The notes beneath the pieces are model-generated. The model was not told the DNA's origin. It worked only from the letters and a program-made list of their open reading frames with translations, and did no database searches. Made by a program: the position numbers and the translations under genes. Positions 1 through 7,480 of a DNA stretch of 22,221 nt are shown here, piece by piece. The stretch is from the NCBI GenBank assembly GCA_015521945.1, contig WANG01000113.1:1-22221 (forward strand). The letters are read 5' to 3'. Every line of letters starts with the position of its first letter. The stretch's first letter is position 1. This stretch comes from Candidatus Hydrothermarchaeota archaeon (lineage in GTDB: Archaea; Hydrothermarchaeota; Hydrothermarchaeia; Hydrothermarchaeales; BMS3B).

Positions 1-1150
1 CAAGGCTCCTCAGCTCCGCCACCCAGCTCTCGCCCTTCTCCACCCGCATCACGTAGGTGCCCGAGGGAATCTCGGAGCCCTCCGGGATGCAGAAGTCTGC
101 CAGCACTATGTCCCTGCCCTTCTCCAGCTCCTTCAGGGGGAGCTCCTCCACACCACTGAGCAGGGCAACCGGGGAGCGCATAACCGAATGGGGGCTGACC
201 ATTACGAAGTCCTTCACGCCGGCGAAGCCCTGCTCCCTCGCCATGCGGTTGAGCCTCTCCATTACAGCCTTTCTGAACTCCGCGTTGGCGCGCTCTATCT
301 CCTCACCCACGGGCTTTTCCTGCGCCTCCGCGAGCACCCTCACCTCGCCCGCCTGCGCGGGAAGAACCAGAACCACCGTTGTCAGCATGGGCACGCCCCT
401 CGCGGCTAAGGCGTTGACAGCCCTCGCAAAGGCGCTGCTCACCTTAGCTTCCTGCACACCCCCGCCAGAGACCAGCGCCGTGGAGTACACCTCCTCATTC
501 ACGGGTCTCACAGCAACCGAGGCGAAGCCTTTAGCAACAACTCCCCCGCCCCCGGCGGTGAGCACCGCGAAGCTGAAGTTCCCCTGCGAGCGGTAGATGG
601 CAATGCTGTACCCGTTCTCCCTGTAAAGCAGGTTCCCGCTGTGCCCGGTGCCGTTTATGTCATTGCCCAGGGCGAAGAGCACCACCCTGCCGTCGTCGGT
701 GAGGTAAACCGTCCAGTCGTGGCCCTGGTTGGGCGGGCACCCCAGGAGAACGCCTCCTTCCCTGGCTCCCAGCACCTCCCTTATCTTCGCCAGCGCCGCC
801 GGCGCCGCACGTGTGAGCCGCACCTCCCTGCCGTCCGCGTACTTCAGCACCAGCCTGAGCTCCCTACCCGAGTACTCCGCGTACACCACCTGGGCGTCGC
901 CCGCAAGCTCCTCCAGCTCCGAGAGCGCCTCAAGCACCGTGTCCGCCTCAGCCCGGCTAAGCCCAAAGCTCCTCCCGTCTGAGTCAACGTACCTAACCTC
1001 GCCCTCCCTGAGCGAGAGCTCTGCAAGCGGCTCCGCGCCGCCTGCGATGTAGTTCAGGATTTCAATGGTTGAGTTGCTGTAGTCGGCTGCTATAGCCATA
1101 ACCTGCGCGCTCACCAGCAGAAGGCACGCAAGGAGAGCGCTCCACCTCAT
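1..1150 (-). CDS. Secreted protein of unknown function, C-terminus beyond window
   Basis: An uninterrupted frame of about 383 codons runs from an ATG at 1150 off the left edge, so the protein is partial. It opens with a typical signal peptide: charged MRWS, then a hydrophobic stretch through about residue 20 (ALLACLLLVSAQVMAIA). The rest is soluble, with a Gly-rich stretch near the middle (VLTAGGGGVVAKG) and many beta-prone segments; I recognise no catalytic motif or family. A GGAGG-type ribosome site lies about 8 bases upstream, inside the end of the preceding gene, whose stop is one base before this ATG. It is therefore the last visible gene of the minus-strand surface operon that starts at 3171. 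An extracytoplasmic location is inferred; the function is unknown. Confidence 0.8.
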   Translation of the reverse strand, partial: MRWSALLACLLLVSAQVMAIAADYSNSTIEILNYIAGGAEPLAELSLREGEVRYVDSDGRSFGLSRAEADTVLEALSELEELAGDAQVVYAEYSGRELRLVLKYADGREVRLTRAAPAALAKIREVLGAREGGVLLGCPPNQGHDWTVYLTDDGRVVLFALGNDINGTGHSGNLLYRENGYSIAIYRSQGNFSFAVLTAGGGGVVAKGFASVAVRPVNEEVYSTALVSGGGVQEAKVSSAFARAVNALAARGVPMLTTVVLVLPAQAGEVRVLAEAQEKPVGEEIERANAEFRKAVMERLNRMAREQGFAGVKDFVMVSPHSVMRSPVALLSGVEELPLKELEKGRDIVLADFCIPEGSEIPSGTYVMRVEKGESWVAELRSL

Positions 1151-1151
1151 C

Positions 1152-2297
1152 TCACCCGCCTCCAGCACCCTGCACGCTCACCTGAATCTGGGTGTACCCG
1201 TACCTCCTTATCTCAACCCTCACGAACCTCCCCTCCGGCATCATTGCGGTTATGCTCGCCGACTCCTCCCCCGGGTTAGCCTCCATCACCTGCCACCCTA
1301 AGGTGGTGAGCTTATCCTGGTACCAGGAGTACACCTCACCCACCCCATCGTAGGTTCCGTAAGTGGCGGTGTAAACCCTGAAGCCCCCGGGAGCACCGTA
1401 GGAGGCGTACTCAAGCATCACCGACCCCGGGTACCTCTCAAGCACCTCCTCCCCCTGCACCCTGTCCCTCTCCGGCAGCCTGTTCGGGGCGTAGCTCACC
1501 GATATCAGGGTGTACTCCCTGCCCCCATCAGGCGGGCTCACGCTCACCGAGAGCTGCTCCGCCCCCCTGGAAAACTCGCCCTCAAGGTACTCCGCGCTCC
1601 TGCTCTCCCTGCCTACGCTCCACCCCTCCTCCACTAAGGTGCGCCTGTACCACCCGTAAACCTCCTCCGGAGAATCCGTGGTGCCGTACTCTATGTCCAG
1701 CCACGAGCCGGGGGCGGGGTATTCAGCGTCCCTCTCGTAGGCGAGCATGACCGAGCCAGGGTACCTCTTCAGGGGCTCCTCCCCGCTCACCACATCCGAC
1801 GCAGGAAGAGCCTCTCCGCCGCCCTCACCTCCGGCGGCACCCTCACCCCTGAGCACCTCTAAGGGAGCCCTCGCAACGTAGTAAACCACGCCCTCCCCTC
1901 CAGCACCAGAGCCACCGTACGCCCACACCCCTATGCCGGAGCCATCCTTCTCAAAGAACACAGCCCCCCACTCCACGCTCCCCTGGGGCGTTGAAACCGT
2001 AACCACGGGCTCCTCCCCCACCTGGTACTCACCCAGCCTGCTCTTGTACCACTCCAGAACCTCCCTCACGCTCGCCTCCCTGGTAAAGTAAACCCTGACC
2101 TCAACCCCCTGCGGCACCCCCATGATACGCGAGATCAGCGGAGACCCCGAGTAGGGCACGGAGCCAGCGTACACAGGGACCTCCTCACCCCCCGCGGAAG
2201 GCACCTCCTCTCCTCCCTCACCCCCTCCCGCACCACCTCCCGTGCACCCGGAAAGCGCAGCCACCACCAGCAGGAGCACCATCACACCCGCTCTCAT
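1152..2297 (-). CDS. Lipoprotein with three related modules (two begin RYPGSVML)
   Basis: Predicted 381-residue lipoprotein. The N-terminus is MRAGVMVLLLVVAALSGC, a short signal ending in an LSGC lipobox with Cys18, followed by a Gly/Glu-rich linker. Three related modules follow at about residues 45-145, 178-270 and 288-377. The second and third start with the same RYPGSVML motif, and each module has a WY pair at the end of a helix (residues 83-84, 216-217, 326-327), with a GW a few residues later in the second and third. I chose the ATG at 2297 because it lies 8 bases from a strong GGAGGTG. The in-frame ATG at 2303 is only 2 bases from it, and codons further upstream overlap the preceding gene. 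It probably anchors outside the membrane. Function unknown; the module also occurs in the neighbouring lipoprotein. Confidence 0.85.
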   Translation of the reverse strand: MRAGVMVLLLVVAALSGCTGGGAGGGEGGEEVPSAGGEEVPVYAGSVPYSGSPLISRIMGVPQGVEVRVYFTREASVREVLEWYKSRLGEYQVGEEPVVTVSTPQGSVEWGAVFFEKDGSGIGVWAYGGSGAGGEGVVYYVARAPLEVLRGEGAAGGEGGGEALPASDVVSGEEPLKRYPGSVMLAYERDAEYPAPGSWLDIEYGTTDSPEEVYGWYRRTLVEEGWSVGRESRSAEYLEGEFSRGAEQLSVSVSPPDGGREYTLISVSYAPNRLPERDRVQGEEVLERYPGSVMLEYASYGAPGGFRVYTATYGTYDGVGEVYSWYQDKLTTLGWQVMEANPGEESASITAMMPEGRFVRVEIRRYGYTQIQVSVQGAGGG

Positions 2298-2326
2298 CCA
2301 CATCACCTCCTTGCCTTTTTCACCCT

Positions 2327-2791
2327 CTACCCCTCCGCCACCTCCCTGAAGCTTATACCTATGTAGGTGTACTCCTCCCCGTTGGCTGTGAAGCTGGCAA
2401 GCGTCATGGCAACGTACGGAAGGCACCCCTCAAGGCTCGTGCACTCCTTCCTCTTGAAGTCAATGTACCAGGAAGCTCCCGCCTTAGCACCCCTGAAGGG
2501 CAGCACCGCCCCCTCGGCGGGCTCCTTCCTCGCCAGGTCCCACCCCTTCGCGTCCATCTCCCGCAGGTAGAACTCCCTCACCCTCTCCAGCCCATCCCTG
2601 GTGTAGTACTCCACATCCGTGTACACCACCCCACCCAGGGTGTACCTGTCGTAGCTCACCCGCACGCTCGGCTCGTACCTGGGCACCTGGCTCACGTCCT
2701 CACCCGGAGCATCCTGAGCCGGGAGCTCCACCTGCGTTGAGGTGCACCCCGCTACCAGCAGCGCCATCATGAGGAGCACCGGGGCTCTCAC
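2327..2791 (-). CDS. Small lipoprotein, single module related to the next gene
   Basis: A 154-residue predicted lipoprotein. The signal MRAPVLLMMALLVAGC carries an LVAGC lipobox with Cys16. The body resembles one module of the 381-residue lipoprotein encoded next: a beta strand ending in VEYYTRDG, a helix with EFY in place of the WY pair, then a KGW and a C-terminal strand pair. The start is a GTG at 2791, with a GAGGTGG ribosome site about 6 bases upstream; no ATG fits the signal peptide. Two cysteines in the second half (KECTSLEGC) could form a disulfide, which would fit an extracytoplasmic location. It sits 11 bases after the DUF4870-like gene, in the same operon. Function unknown. Confidence 0.85.
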   Translation of the reverse strand: MRAPVLLMMALLVAGCTSTQVELPAQDAPGEDVSQVPRYEPSVRVSYDRYTLGGVVYTDVEYYTRDGLERVREFYLREMDAKGWDLARKEPAEGAVLPFRGAKAGASWYIDFKRKECTSLEGCLPYVAMTLASFTANGEEYTYIGISFREVAEG

Positions 2792-2802
2792 TCACAACCA
2801 CC

Positions 2803-3171
2803 TCAGGCGTACCTCTCGGCTATACCTCCCGCGACGGGCACCCTCCACCTCTCACCCCTGTAGGCTTTGTACATCAGCACCACCCACAGGGCGAGGGCAG
2901 CAATGGAGACGAGCGTGCTCAGCAGCCCCACAAAGATGAGGCTGAGAACCGCTCCAAGCACGGGTATGGTGCCAAGAATCACGCCAGCAGCCGCAAGCAC
3001 CATCTGAATCACAAGTACGCCCCCGAACACCACGATGCTCTGCACCGCGTGAAAGCGAACAAACCTGCTATCCCTCTCAATCAGGTAGAAAACCACCCCG
3101 GTTACCACACCCAGAAGGTAGCACAGCGCCCCTGCAACGTTCTCATCCAGCCCCACCGAGCTTCTGCCCAT
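2803..3171 (-). CDS. DUF4870/Tic20-like small membrane protein
   Basis: A 122-residue protein with three predicted membrane segments (about residues 13-31, 45-68 and 73-103). The N-terminal pattern LDENVAGALCYLLGVVTGVVFYLIE, followed by FVRFHAVQSI, is the hallmark of the DUF4870/Tic20-like family, in which the RFHA(V)QS loop is conserved. The family has no established biochemical role in prokaryotes. The ATG at 3171 has a GAGGAGGAG ribosome site. As first gene of the operon it is preceded by a TATA box and a palindrome, suggesting that the whole surface operon is controlled here. Two lipoproteins and a secreted protein follow, so a role at the cell envelope is inferred. Confidence 0.88.
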   Translation of the reverse strand: MGRSSVGLDENVAGALCYLLGVVTGVVFYLIERDSRFVRFHAVQSIVVFGGVLVIQMVLAAAGVILGTIPVLGAVLSLIFVGLLSTLVSIAALALWVVLMYKAYRGERWRVPVAGGIAERYA

Positions 3172-3192
3172 GCCTGCTCCTCCTCAGCAAAC

Positions 3193-3210
3193 TACCATTA
3201 CTTAATGGTA
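3193..3210. promoter_or_regulatory. Perfect 8-2-8 palindrome, candidate operator
   Basis: TACCATTA, then CT, then TAATGGTA: two perfectly complementary 8-base arms around a 2-base centre. It lies between the TATA box and the ATG of the minus-strand surface operon, at about the expected transcription start, where a repressor dimer would block initiation. No regulator gene is adjacent. Confidence 0.55.
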
Positions 3211-3216
3211 TCTCCT

Positions 3217-3226
3217 CATATAAAAA
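3217..3226 (-). promoter_or_regulatory. TATA box of the surface operon
   Basis: On the minus strand the sequence reads TTTTTATATG, preceded by a purine-rich stretch that could act as BRE. Its distance to the ATG at 3171 leaves a leader of about 25 bases containing the ribosome site. The T-run also lies just after the lysS stop on the same strand and could double as a weak archaeal terminator. Confidence 0.5.
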
Positions 3227-3249
3227 CCCTTCCTCTTAGGGGGCACCTC

Positions 3250-4851
3250 TCACCCGGAGCACGCCTCCCTCAGGCGCCGCAGCACCCACTCCCTGTCCAG
3301 GGACGCCAGGAAGGGTCCCGCCCTGGGACCGCTCCTCCTGCCCAGCAGGGCGAGGTAAACCGCCTCAAAAGCCTTCCTCCCCAGTTTCATCTCCCTCGCC
3401 AGGCTGAATATGGTGCTCTGCACCCTCTCCCCGTCCATCTCCTCCCCGTCCAGCACCTCACCCAGCCTGCACAGGAAGGTGAGCTGCTCCTCGCTCAGGC
3501 GCCCCCTCACCTCCGAGAAGTCCTCCAGCAGGGTGAGCCGCATCTCCGGGGCGTACCTCTCCACCCACCTCTTAGCGTGCTCAATCCTCTGCCTCAGCTC
3601 ACCCTCCACCTCCTCCGAGTAGTGCCCCGAGCGCTTCAGGCTCTCCACCGCCTCCTCCCCCTCAAACAGGCACGCCACCACCGCCGCGTGGGAGAAGGGC
3701 AGCGGAAGGGGCTTCATCACCTCCCCCACCTGGGAGTACTCGTACAGCCTGCGCAGGTGCCTCTCCTTCGCCTCATTCTCCGCCCTCTCCATGCCGAAGT
3801 ACACCCTCGCCACCCTGTCGTACTCATCGTAGAGCTTCGGCAGCTCCCTCCAGGAGAAGCTGCGGCTCTTCATTATCTTCTTGCAGTACAGGAACCTCAG
3901 CAGCTGCGGGGGAGCCACCTCCAGCCACTCCTGCGGGTAAACCACGTTCCCCACCGAGGCGCTCATCTTCCTCCCCTCAATAAGCAGGTGCTCGTAGAAC
4001 AGGGGCACCGGCATGGGAAACTCCAGCACCCTCTCGCATATCTCCGCGTTCACCCACCAGGCACTCCCCGGCACCACGTACTCCTTCCCCGCCCCCTCAC
4101 AGCATACCTGCCAGCGCGCCCACTGCGCCGCCCACTCGCTCTTCCACATCAGCTTGCCCTCATCCCTGAGGGGGTCAGCGTACCCGGAGTATCCGCACCC
4201 CTTTGCAACGTGCCTCTCAAACTCGTAGTCCCTGCAGGTGTACCGTATCCTCACCCCCTCCACCTCCTCCACCCTGGGGGTTATTATCTTCCCGCACCCC
4301 CTGCACACGGGCACGAAGGGGCTCCACCTCTCAGGCTCCTTGGCAGGCCTGACTATCTCCCTCACCCTCTCCATGTTCTCAACCAGCCTCCTTATGTAGG
4401 GGGTGAAGCTGCCCCTGCGGTACTCCTCCCGCATGGAGTACATCTCCGGCTCAACCTCTAAGAACCTCCTCATAACCTCCAGGTACCCCTCCACGTGGTG
4501 CTCCGCGTAGCTGGAGTGGCACCCCCAGGGGTCAGGCACCGAGCTCACGGGAGTGCCTATGTACTCCTCCAGCTCCCCCGGCGCACCCTCCGGCACCCTC
4601 CTCAGGGGGTCCATGTCCTCAGCCACCCATATAAGCACAGCCTCAGCTCCCGCCTCCCTCAGCGCCCTCACCACGCACTCCCCCCTTATGGTATCGCTCA
4701 GCCTGCCTATGTGCAGCACCCCGGAGATGCTGGCGCTGCTCTTCACCACGTACCTCTCAAACTCGGGCACCTCACGCTCTACGTACCTGAACCTCCTCCT
4801 CTGGAGTATCTCCTGCGCCTTCCTGTCCGCCCAGAAAACCTGCTCCCTCAT
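3250..4851 (-). CDS. lysS: Lysyl-tRNA synthetase, class I
   Basis: This enzyme charges tRNA-Lys with lysine in the cytoplasm using ATP. The 533-residue length and motifs fit the archaeal class I LysRS, which is unrelated in fold to the bacterial/eukaryotic class II enzyme. Visible are the HIGH-type motif HIGR at residues 47-50, the KMSKS-type loop KMSAS at 295-299, and a cysteine-containing insertion (C183, C186, C206, C219) that may bind zinc. The C-terminal part is helical, as in the anticodon-binding cage of this family. The ATG at 4851 overlaps the stop of cutA as ATGA, so the two genes are probably translationally coupled and transcribed from the cutA promoter. Confidence 0.96.
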   Translation of the reverse strand: MREQVFWADRKAQEILQRRRFRYVEREVPEFERYVVKSSASISGVLHIGRLSDTIRGECVVRALREAGAEAVLIWVAEDMDPLRRVPEGAPGELEEYIGTPVSSVPDPWGCHSSYAEHHVEGYLEVMRRFLEVEPEMYSMREEYRRGSFTPYIRRLVENMERVREIVRPAKEPERWSPFVPVCRGCGKIITPRVEEVEGVRIRYTCRDYEFERHVAKGCGYSGYADPLRDEGKLMWKSEWAAQWARWQVCCEGAGKEYVVPGSAWWVNAEICERVLEFPMPVPLFYEHLLIEGRKMSASVGNVVYPQEWLEVAPPQLLRFLYCKKIMKSRSFSWRELPKLYDEYDRVARVYFGMERAENEAKERHLRRLYEYSQVGEVMKPLPLPFSHAAVVACLFEGEEAVESLKRSGHYSEEVEGELRQRIEHAKRWVERYAPEMRLTLLEDFSEVRGRLSEEQLTFLCRLGEVLDGEEMDGERVQSTIFSLAREMKLGRKAFEAVYLALLGRRSGPRAGPFLASLDREWVLRRLREACSG

Positions 4852-5162
4852 TCACCGCACTCCTCTCTCAGCCACCTCAGGTAATCTGGATTACCCCCGC
4901 AGATTTCCACCGCGACAACCTCCGGAACCGTGTAGGAGTGCAGCTCCTTCACACGCCTGACGACCTCCTCCACCCTGCTCCTGAGGCTCTTGATTATCAG
5001 CAGCGCCTCCTGGCTCTCCTGCACCTCACCCTCCCACCAGTACACCGACTCCACCCTCTCCACTATGTTGACACACGCCGCAAGGCGCTCCTCCACCAGA
5101 GCCCTTGCAATTCTCCTCGCCTGCTCCAGGCTCTCGGCAGTAACATATATTACCACGTACAT
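4848..5162 (-). CDS. cutA: CutA-family divalent-ion tolerance protein
   Basis: A 104-residue member of the small trimeric CutA1 family, implicated in divalent metal tolerance in bacteria but with no firm biochemical role in archaea. Family landmarks are present: the opening strand VVIYVTAES, RLAACVNIV, the YWWEGEVQ hairpin and the C-terminal HSYTVPEVV. I start at the ATG at 5162. An in-frame ATG at 5183 would add seven residues, but it has no ribosome site and lies at the edge of the TATA-like box, whose spacing to 5162 fits a leaderless mRNA. The gene overlaps lysS by 4 bases and diverges from the protease gene 41 bases away. Confidence 0.92.
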   Translation of the reverse strand: MYVVIYVTAESLEQARRIARALVEERLAACVNIVERVESVYWWEGEVQESQEALLIIKSLRSRVEEVVRRVKELHSYTVPEVVAVEICGGNPDYLRWLREECGE

Positions 5163-5183
5163 GTAGAGAGGTAAGGAGCACAT

Positions 5184-5194
5184 TAAAATAAAAA
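5184..5194 (-). promoter_or_regulatory. TATA-like box of cutA-lysS, leaderless spacing
   Basis: The minus strand reads TTTTTATTTTA, centred about 26 bases before the cutA ATG at 5162. No Shine-Dalgarno sequence precedes that ATG, which fits transcription starting at or very near the start codon. The opposite-strand protease gene begins at 5204 and must share this tight divergent region. A possible plus-strand TATA (CATATATTAC, about 5144-5153) lies inside the start of cutA. Confidence 0.45.
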
Positions 5195-5203
5195 GGTGAC
5201 GGA

Positions 5204-6397
5204 ATGAAAAACTGGCAGTGGTTTGTGCTGGTTGCGGTTATCTCAACCATCTGGCTGAGCCTCAGGGACGAGCCAGGCAGGCTTGAGACCTTCATAATAA
5301 GCGCCGTGCTGCTCTGGTTCGTGCTGCTTGAGGTCATGGAGAGGAGCAGGGCGAGGTTTGAGAGGCACGGCGTGTTCTTGGTCATCCGCACCGAGCGTGG
5401 CAGGCGGCTCATAGAGAGGCTTGCGGTGCACCGCAGGTTCTGGAGGGCTGCGGGCAGCCTCATAGCCCTGGTCGGAATCTCGGGAACCCTGATGATGGCG
5501 GGGATGCTGCTCATCGGCTTCTACTTTCTGGCTGCGAAGAGCGTCAACCTGCTTGAGCCAAAGCCGGTGGTGCCCGGGTACACCATCCCCTTCTGGTACG
5601 GCATCGTGGGACTCATAACGGTGCTCGTGGTTCACGAGCTCGCCCACGGGGTGGTGGCAACCGCCGAGAGAATCAGGATAAAGAGCCTCGGGGTGGCTCT
5701 GCTCGGGGTTATCCCCTTAGGCGCCTTTGTGGAGCCCGACGAGCAGCAGCTCAGGCGGAGCACCTGGCTGACCCAGCTCAGGGTCTATGCAGCGGGCTCC
5801 TTCGCCAACCTGCTGGTAGCCGTGCTCGCCACCGTGGCTCTGGGTATGTACGCGGGGGCGATATACGAGCAGGGGGTGCAGGTGGTGGAGGTGGTTGAGG
5901 GCTCCCCGGCAGCCCAGGTGCTGGAGAGGGGGATGGTGATAATGAGCATTCAGGGCAGGATGGTGAACACCGTCTCCGACTTCTACGAGGCTGTGTCCAC
6001 CCTCAAGCCGGGGGAGAGGGTGGCGATAGGCACCGACAGGGGCACCTACGAGGTGGTTACCGCACCCAGAGAGGACGACCCAGAGCGTGGCTTCATAGGA
6101 ATAAGAATATCACCCAAGCTGAAAGACAGCGTGCAGCGCTACTTCGGGCTTGCCCTTCCCCTTATTATCTACTACTCCCTGTACTGGATAGCCCTGCTGA
6201 ACGAGGCGATTGGCTGGGTGAACCTGGCACCCCTCCACCTGGGCATCGCAGCCACGGATGGGCACCACATCCTCAGGCTCATCCTGGAGAAGCTCATGCC
6301 CGCCAGGAACGCTGGTTCGGTTGCCACCTACGTGTCAACCCTGATGGTGCTAATACTCCTGGTGAGCCTGGTTAAACCTGGCATCCCGGGTGGTTGA
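5204..6397 (+). CDS. Site-2-type membrane metalloprotease (M50) with PDZ domain
   Basis: A 397-residue multi-spanning protein of the site-2 protease family, zinc proteases that cut substrates within the membrane. Predicted membrane segments lie at about residues 5-20, 30-43, 84-110, 133-150, 195-220, 315-333 and 374-392. The zinc site HELAH is at 144-148, inside a membrane helix, and the third ligand should come from the conserved N-P/DG region, here NLAPLHLGIAATDGHH (340-355). Between them sits a PDZ-like domain (about 224-287: VVEVVEGSPAAQVLERG). Archaeal substrates are unknown. ATG 5204 has a GGTGA ribosome site. The stop abuts the next ATG with no gap, so the genes form an operon. Confidence 0.92.
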   Translation: MKNWQWFVLVAVISTIWLSLRDEPGRLETFIISAVLLWFVLLEVMERSRARFERHGVFLVIRTERGRRLIERLAVHRRFWRAAGSLIALVGISGTLMMAGMLLIGFYFLAAKSVNLLEPKPVVPGYTIPFWYGIVGLITVLVVHELAHGVVATAERIRIKSLGVALLGVIPLGAFVEPDEQQLRRSTWLTQLRVYAAGSFANLLVAVLATVALGMYAGAIYEQGVQVVEVVEGSPAAQVLERGMVIMSIQGRMVNTVSDFYEAVSTLKPGERVAIGTDRGTYEVVTAPREDDPERGFIGIRISPKLKDSVQRYFGLALPLIIYYSLYWIALLNEAIGWVNLAPLHLGIAATDGHHILRLILEKLMPARNAGSVATYVSTLMVLILLVSLVKPGIPGG

Positions 6398-7036
6398 ATG
6401 GAGCTTGAGACCAGGAGGCAGCTCATCCACATGAGCGGTGTTGTTACTCCCCTCTACCTGCAGTACGCCTACGAGCGCTTCTCCACCTGGCTGGCGCCGG
6501 TGGTGGTGCTGGTGGTCCTGATAAGCGCCACCGTAGCCGTGTCTGCAGCCTACAGGAGGGGGGTGAGGGTGCCCGTCCTCGCCCGCCTGATTGACTCGGC
6601 GGAGCGGCCGCAGGTTAAGGAGGTTGAGCCCGGCAGGGGGACGCTGCGCTTCTTCACGGGGGTGCTCGCCACCGTGGTGCTCTTCGGCGTGGTGCTGGAG
6701 GCGCCCTTCTACGTGAGCGCCGCGGGCATGATTGCCCTCGCCATGGGGGACTCGGTGTCAACCTTGGCGGGGATGAAGCTGGGCAGGCACAGGCTGCCCT
6801 ACAACCGCAGGAAGAGCGCCGAGGGCACAGCCTTGGGCGCAGCTTCAGCCTTCGCGGGTGTGGTGGCGTACATGCTCGCCCAGGGGGCGGGGGTGCAGGC
6901 GTCCTTAGCTCTCGCCCTCGCCTCCGCCACGGCGGGAATGCTCACGGAGACCCTCCCCTTAGGTGTGGATGACAACCTGACGGTCCCCTTGGGGGGTGCA
7001 GCCGGTGCGTATGCGGCCATGCTGATAATGGGGTGA
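6398..7036 (+). CDS. Dolichol/phytol-kinase-like CTP-dependent polyprenol kinase
   Basis: A 212-residue integral membrane protein resembling the dolichol kinase / phytol kinase / diacylglycerol kinase (SEC59-DGK1) family, which phosphorylates long isoprenoid or lipid alcohols, commonly with CTP. Family signatures are visible: an N-terminal ETRRQLIHMSGV, a GDSVSTLAG motif, KSAEGT (basic residue plus acidic turn, probably nucleotide binding), and a C-terminal DDNLTVPL. Six or so hydrophobic segments surround them. In archaea a plausible substrate is dolichol or a geranylgeranyl alcohol used for glycan carriers or lipid recycling; that is inference. It starts on the base after the protease stop, and purE follows with only a few bases between. 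Confidence 0.85.
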   Translation: MELETRRQLIHMSGVVTPLYLQYAYERFSTWLAPVVVLVVLISATVAVSAAYRRGVRVPVLARLIDSAERPQVKEVEPGRGTLRFFTGVLATVVLFGVVLEAPFYVSAAGMIALAMGDSVSTLAGMKLGRHRLPYNRRKSAEGTALGAASAFAGVVAYMLAQGAGVQASLALALASATAGMLTETLPLGVDDNLTVPLGGAAGAYAAMLIMG

Positions 7037-7040
7037 TGTG

Positions 7041-7472
7041 ATGAAGGTGGCAGTGGTTGTAGGTAGCGAATCCGACAGGAAGCTTGCCGAAGAGGCTGAG
7101 AAGGTGCTTGAGGAGTTCGGAGTGGAGTGCAGGGTGCACGTTGCCAGCGCCCACAGGAACCCCGAGAAGGTTGCCAGGCTTGCGGAGGAGGACTATGACG
7201 TGTTCATAGCAATCGCAGGGCTCAGCGCCGCCCTCCCGGGGGTTCTGGCGAGCCACACCCTGAAGCCCGTCATCGGCGTGCCCAGGGAGGTGAGGCTAAT
7301 GGGCCTGGACGCGCTGCTCTCCATCGCCCAGATGCCCCCCGGCGTACCCGTGGCTGCGGTGGGCATAGACAGCGCAAAGAATGCAGCCCTGCTGGCGGTT
7401 AGAATCCTGGCGCTGCAGAGCGAGGAGCTGAGGGAAAAGCTGAAGGAGCACAGGGAGAGGATGCGGGGTTGA
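7041..7472 (+). CDS. purE: PurE, AIR carboxylase / N5-CAIR mutase family
   Basis: A 143-residue PurE acting in purine synthesis to make 4-carboxy-AIR. The N-terminal VVVGSESDRK phosphate-binding loop and the SAHR motif (His38) are intact. The next loop reads AGLSAALPG, which lacks the histidine of the class I AAHLPG loop and instead resembles the class II AGRSNALSG form. The later KNAALLA also looks class II. So it may be an AIR carboxylase using CO2 directly rather than an N5-CAIR mutase needing PurK; no purK is present here. A GTG at 7038 directly before the ATG is an alternative start. It lies within the protease-to-cysS operon. Confidence 0.9.
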   Translation: MKVAVVVGSESDRKLAEEAEKVLEEFGVECRVHVASAHRNPEKVARLAEEDYDVFIAIAGLSAALPGVLASHTLKPVIGVPREVRLMGLDALLSIAQMPPGVPVAAVGIDSAKNAALLAVRILALQSEELREKLKEHRERMRG

Positions 7473-7480
7473 GCTCTCTG

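Noticed and set aside
57..1052. Several plus-strand frames in the first kilobase
   Set aside because: They are antisense to the longer secreted-protein frame, which has a signal peptide and ribosome site.
3049..4461. A 470-codon open frame on the plus strand across lysS
   Set aside because: It lies opposite a certain lysyl-tRNA synthetase, is rich in Pro, His and Leu without any motif, and is the expected by-product of GC-rich coding on the other strand.
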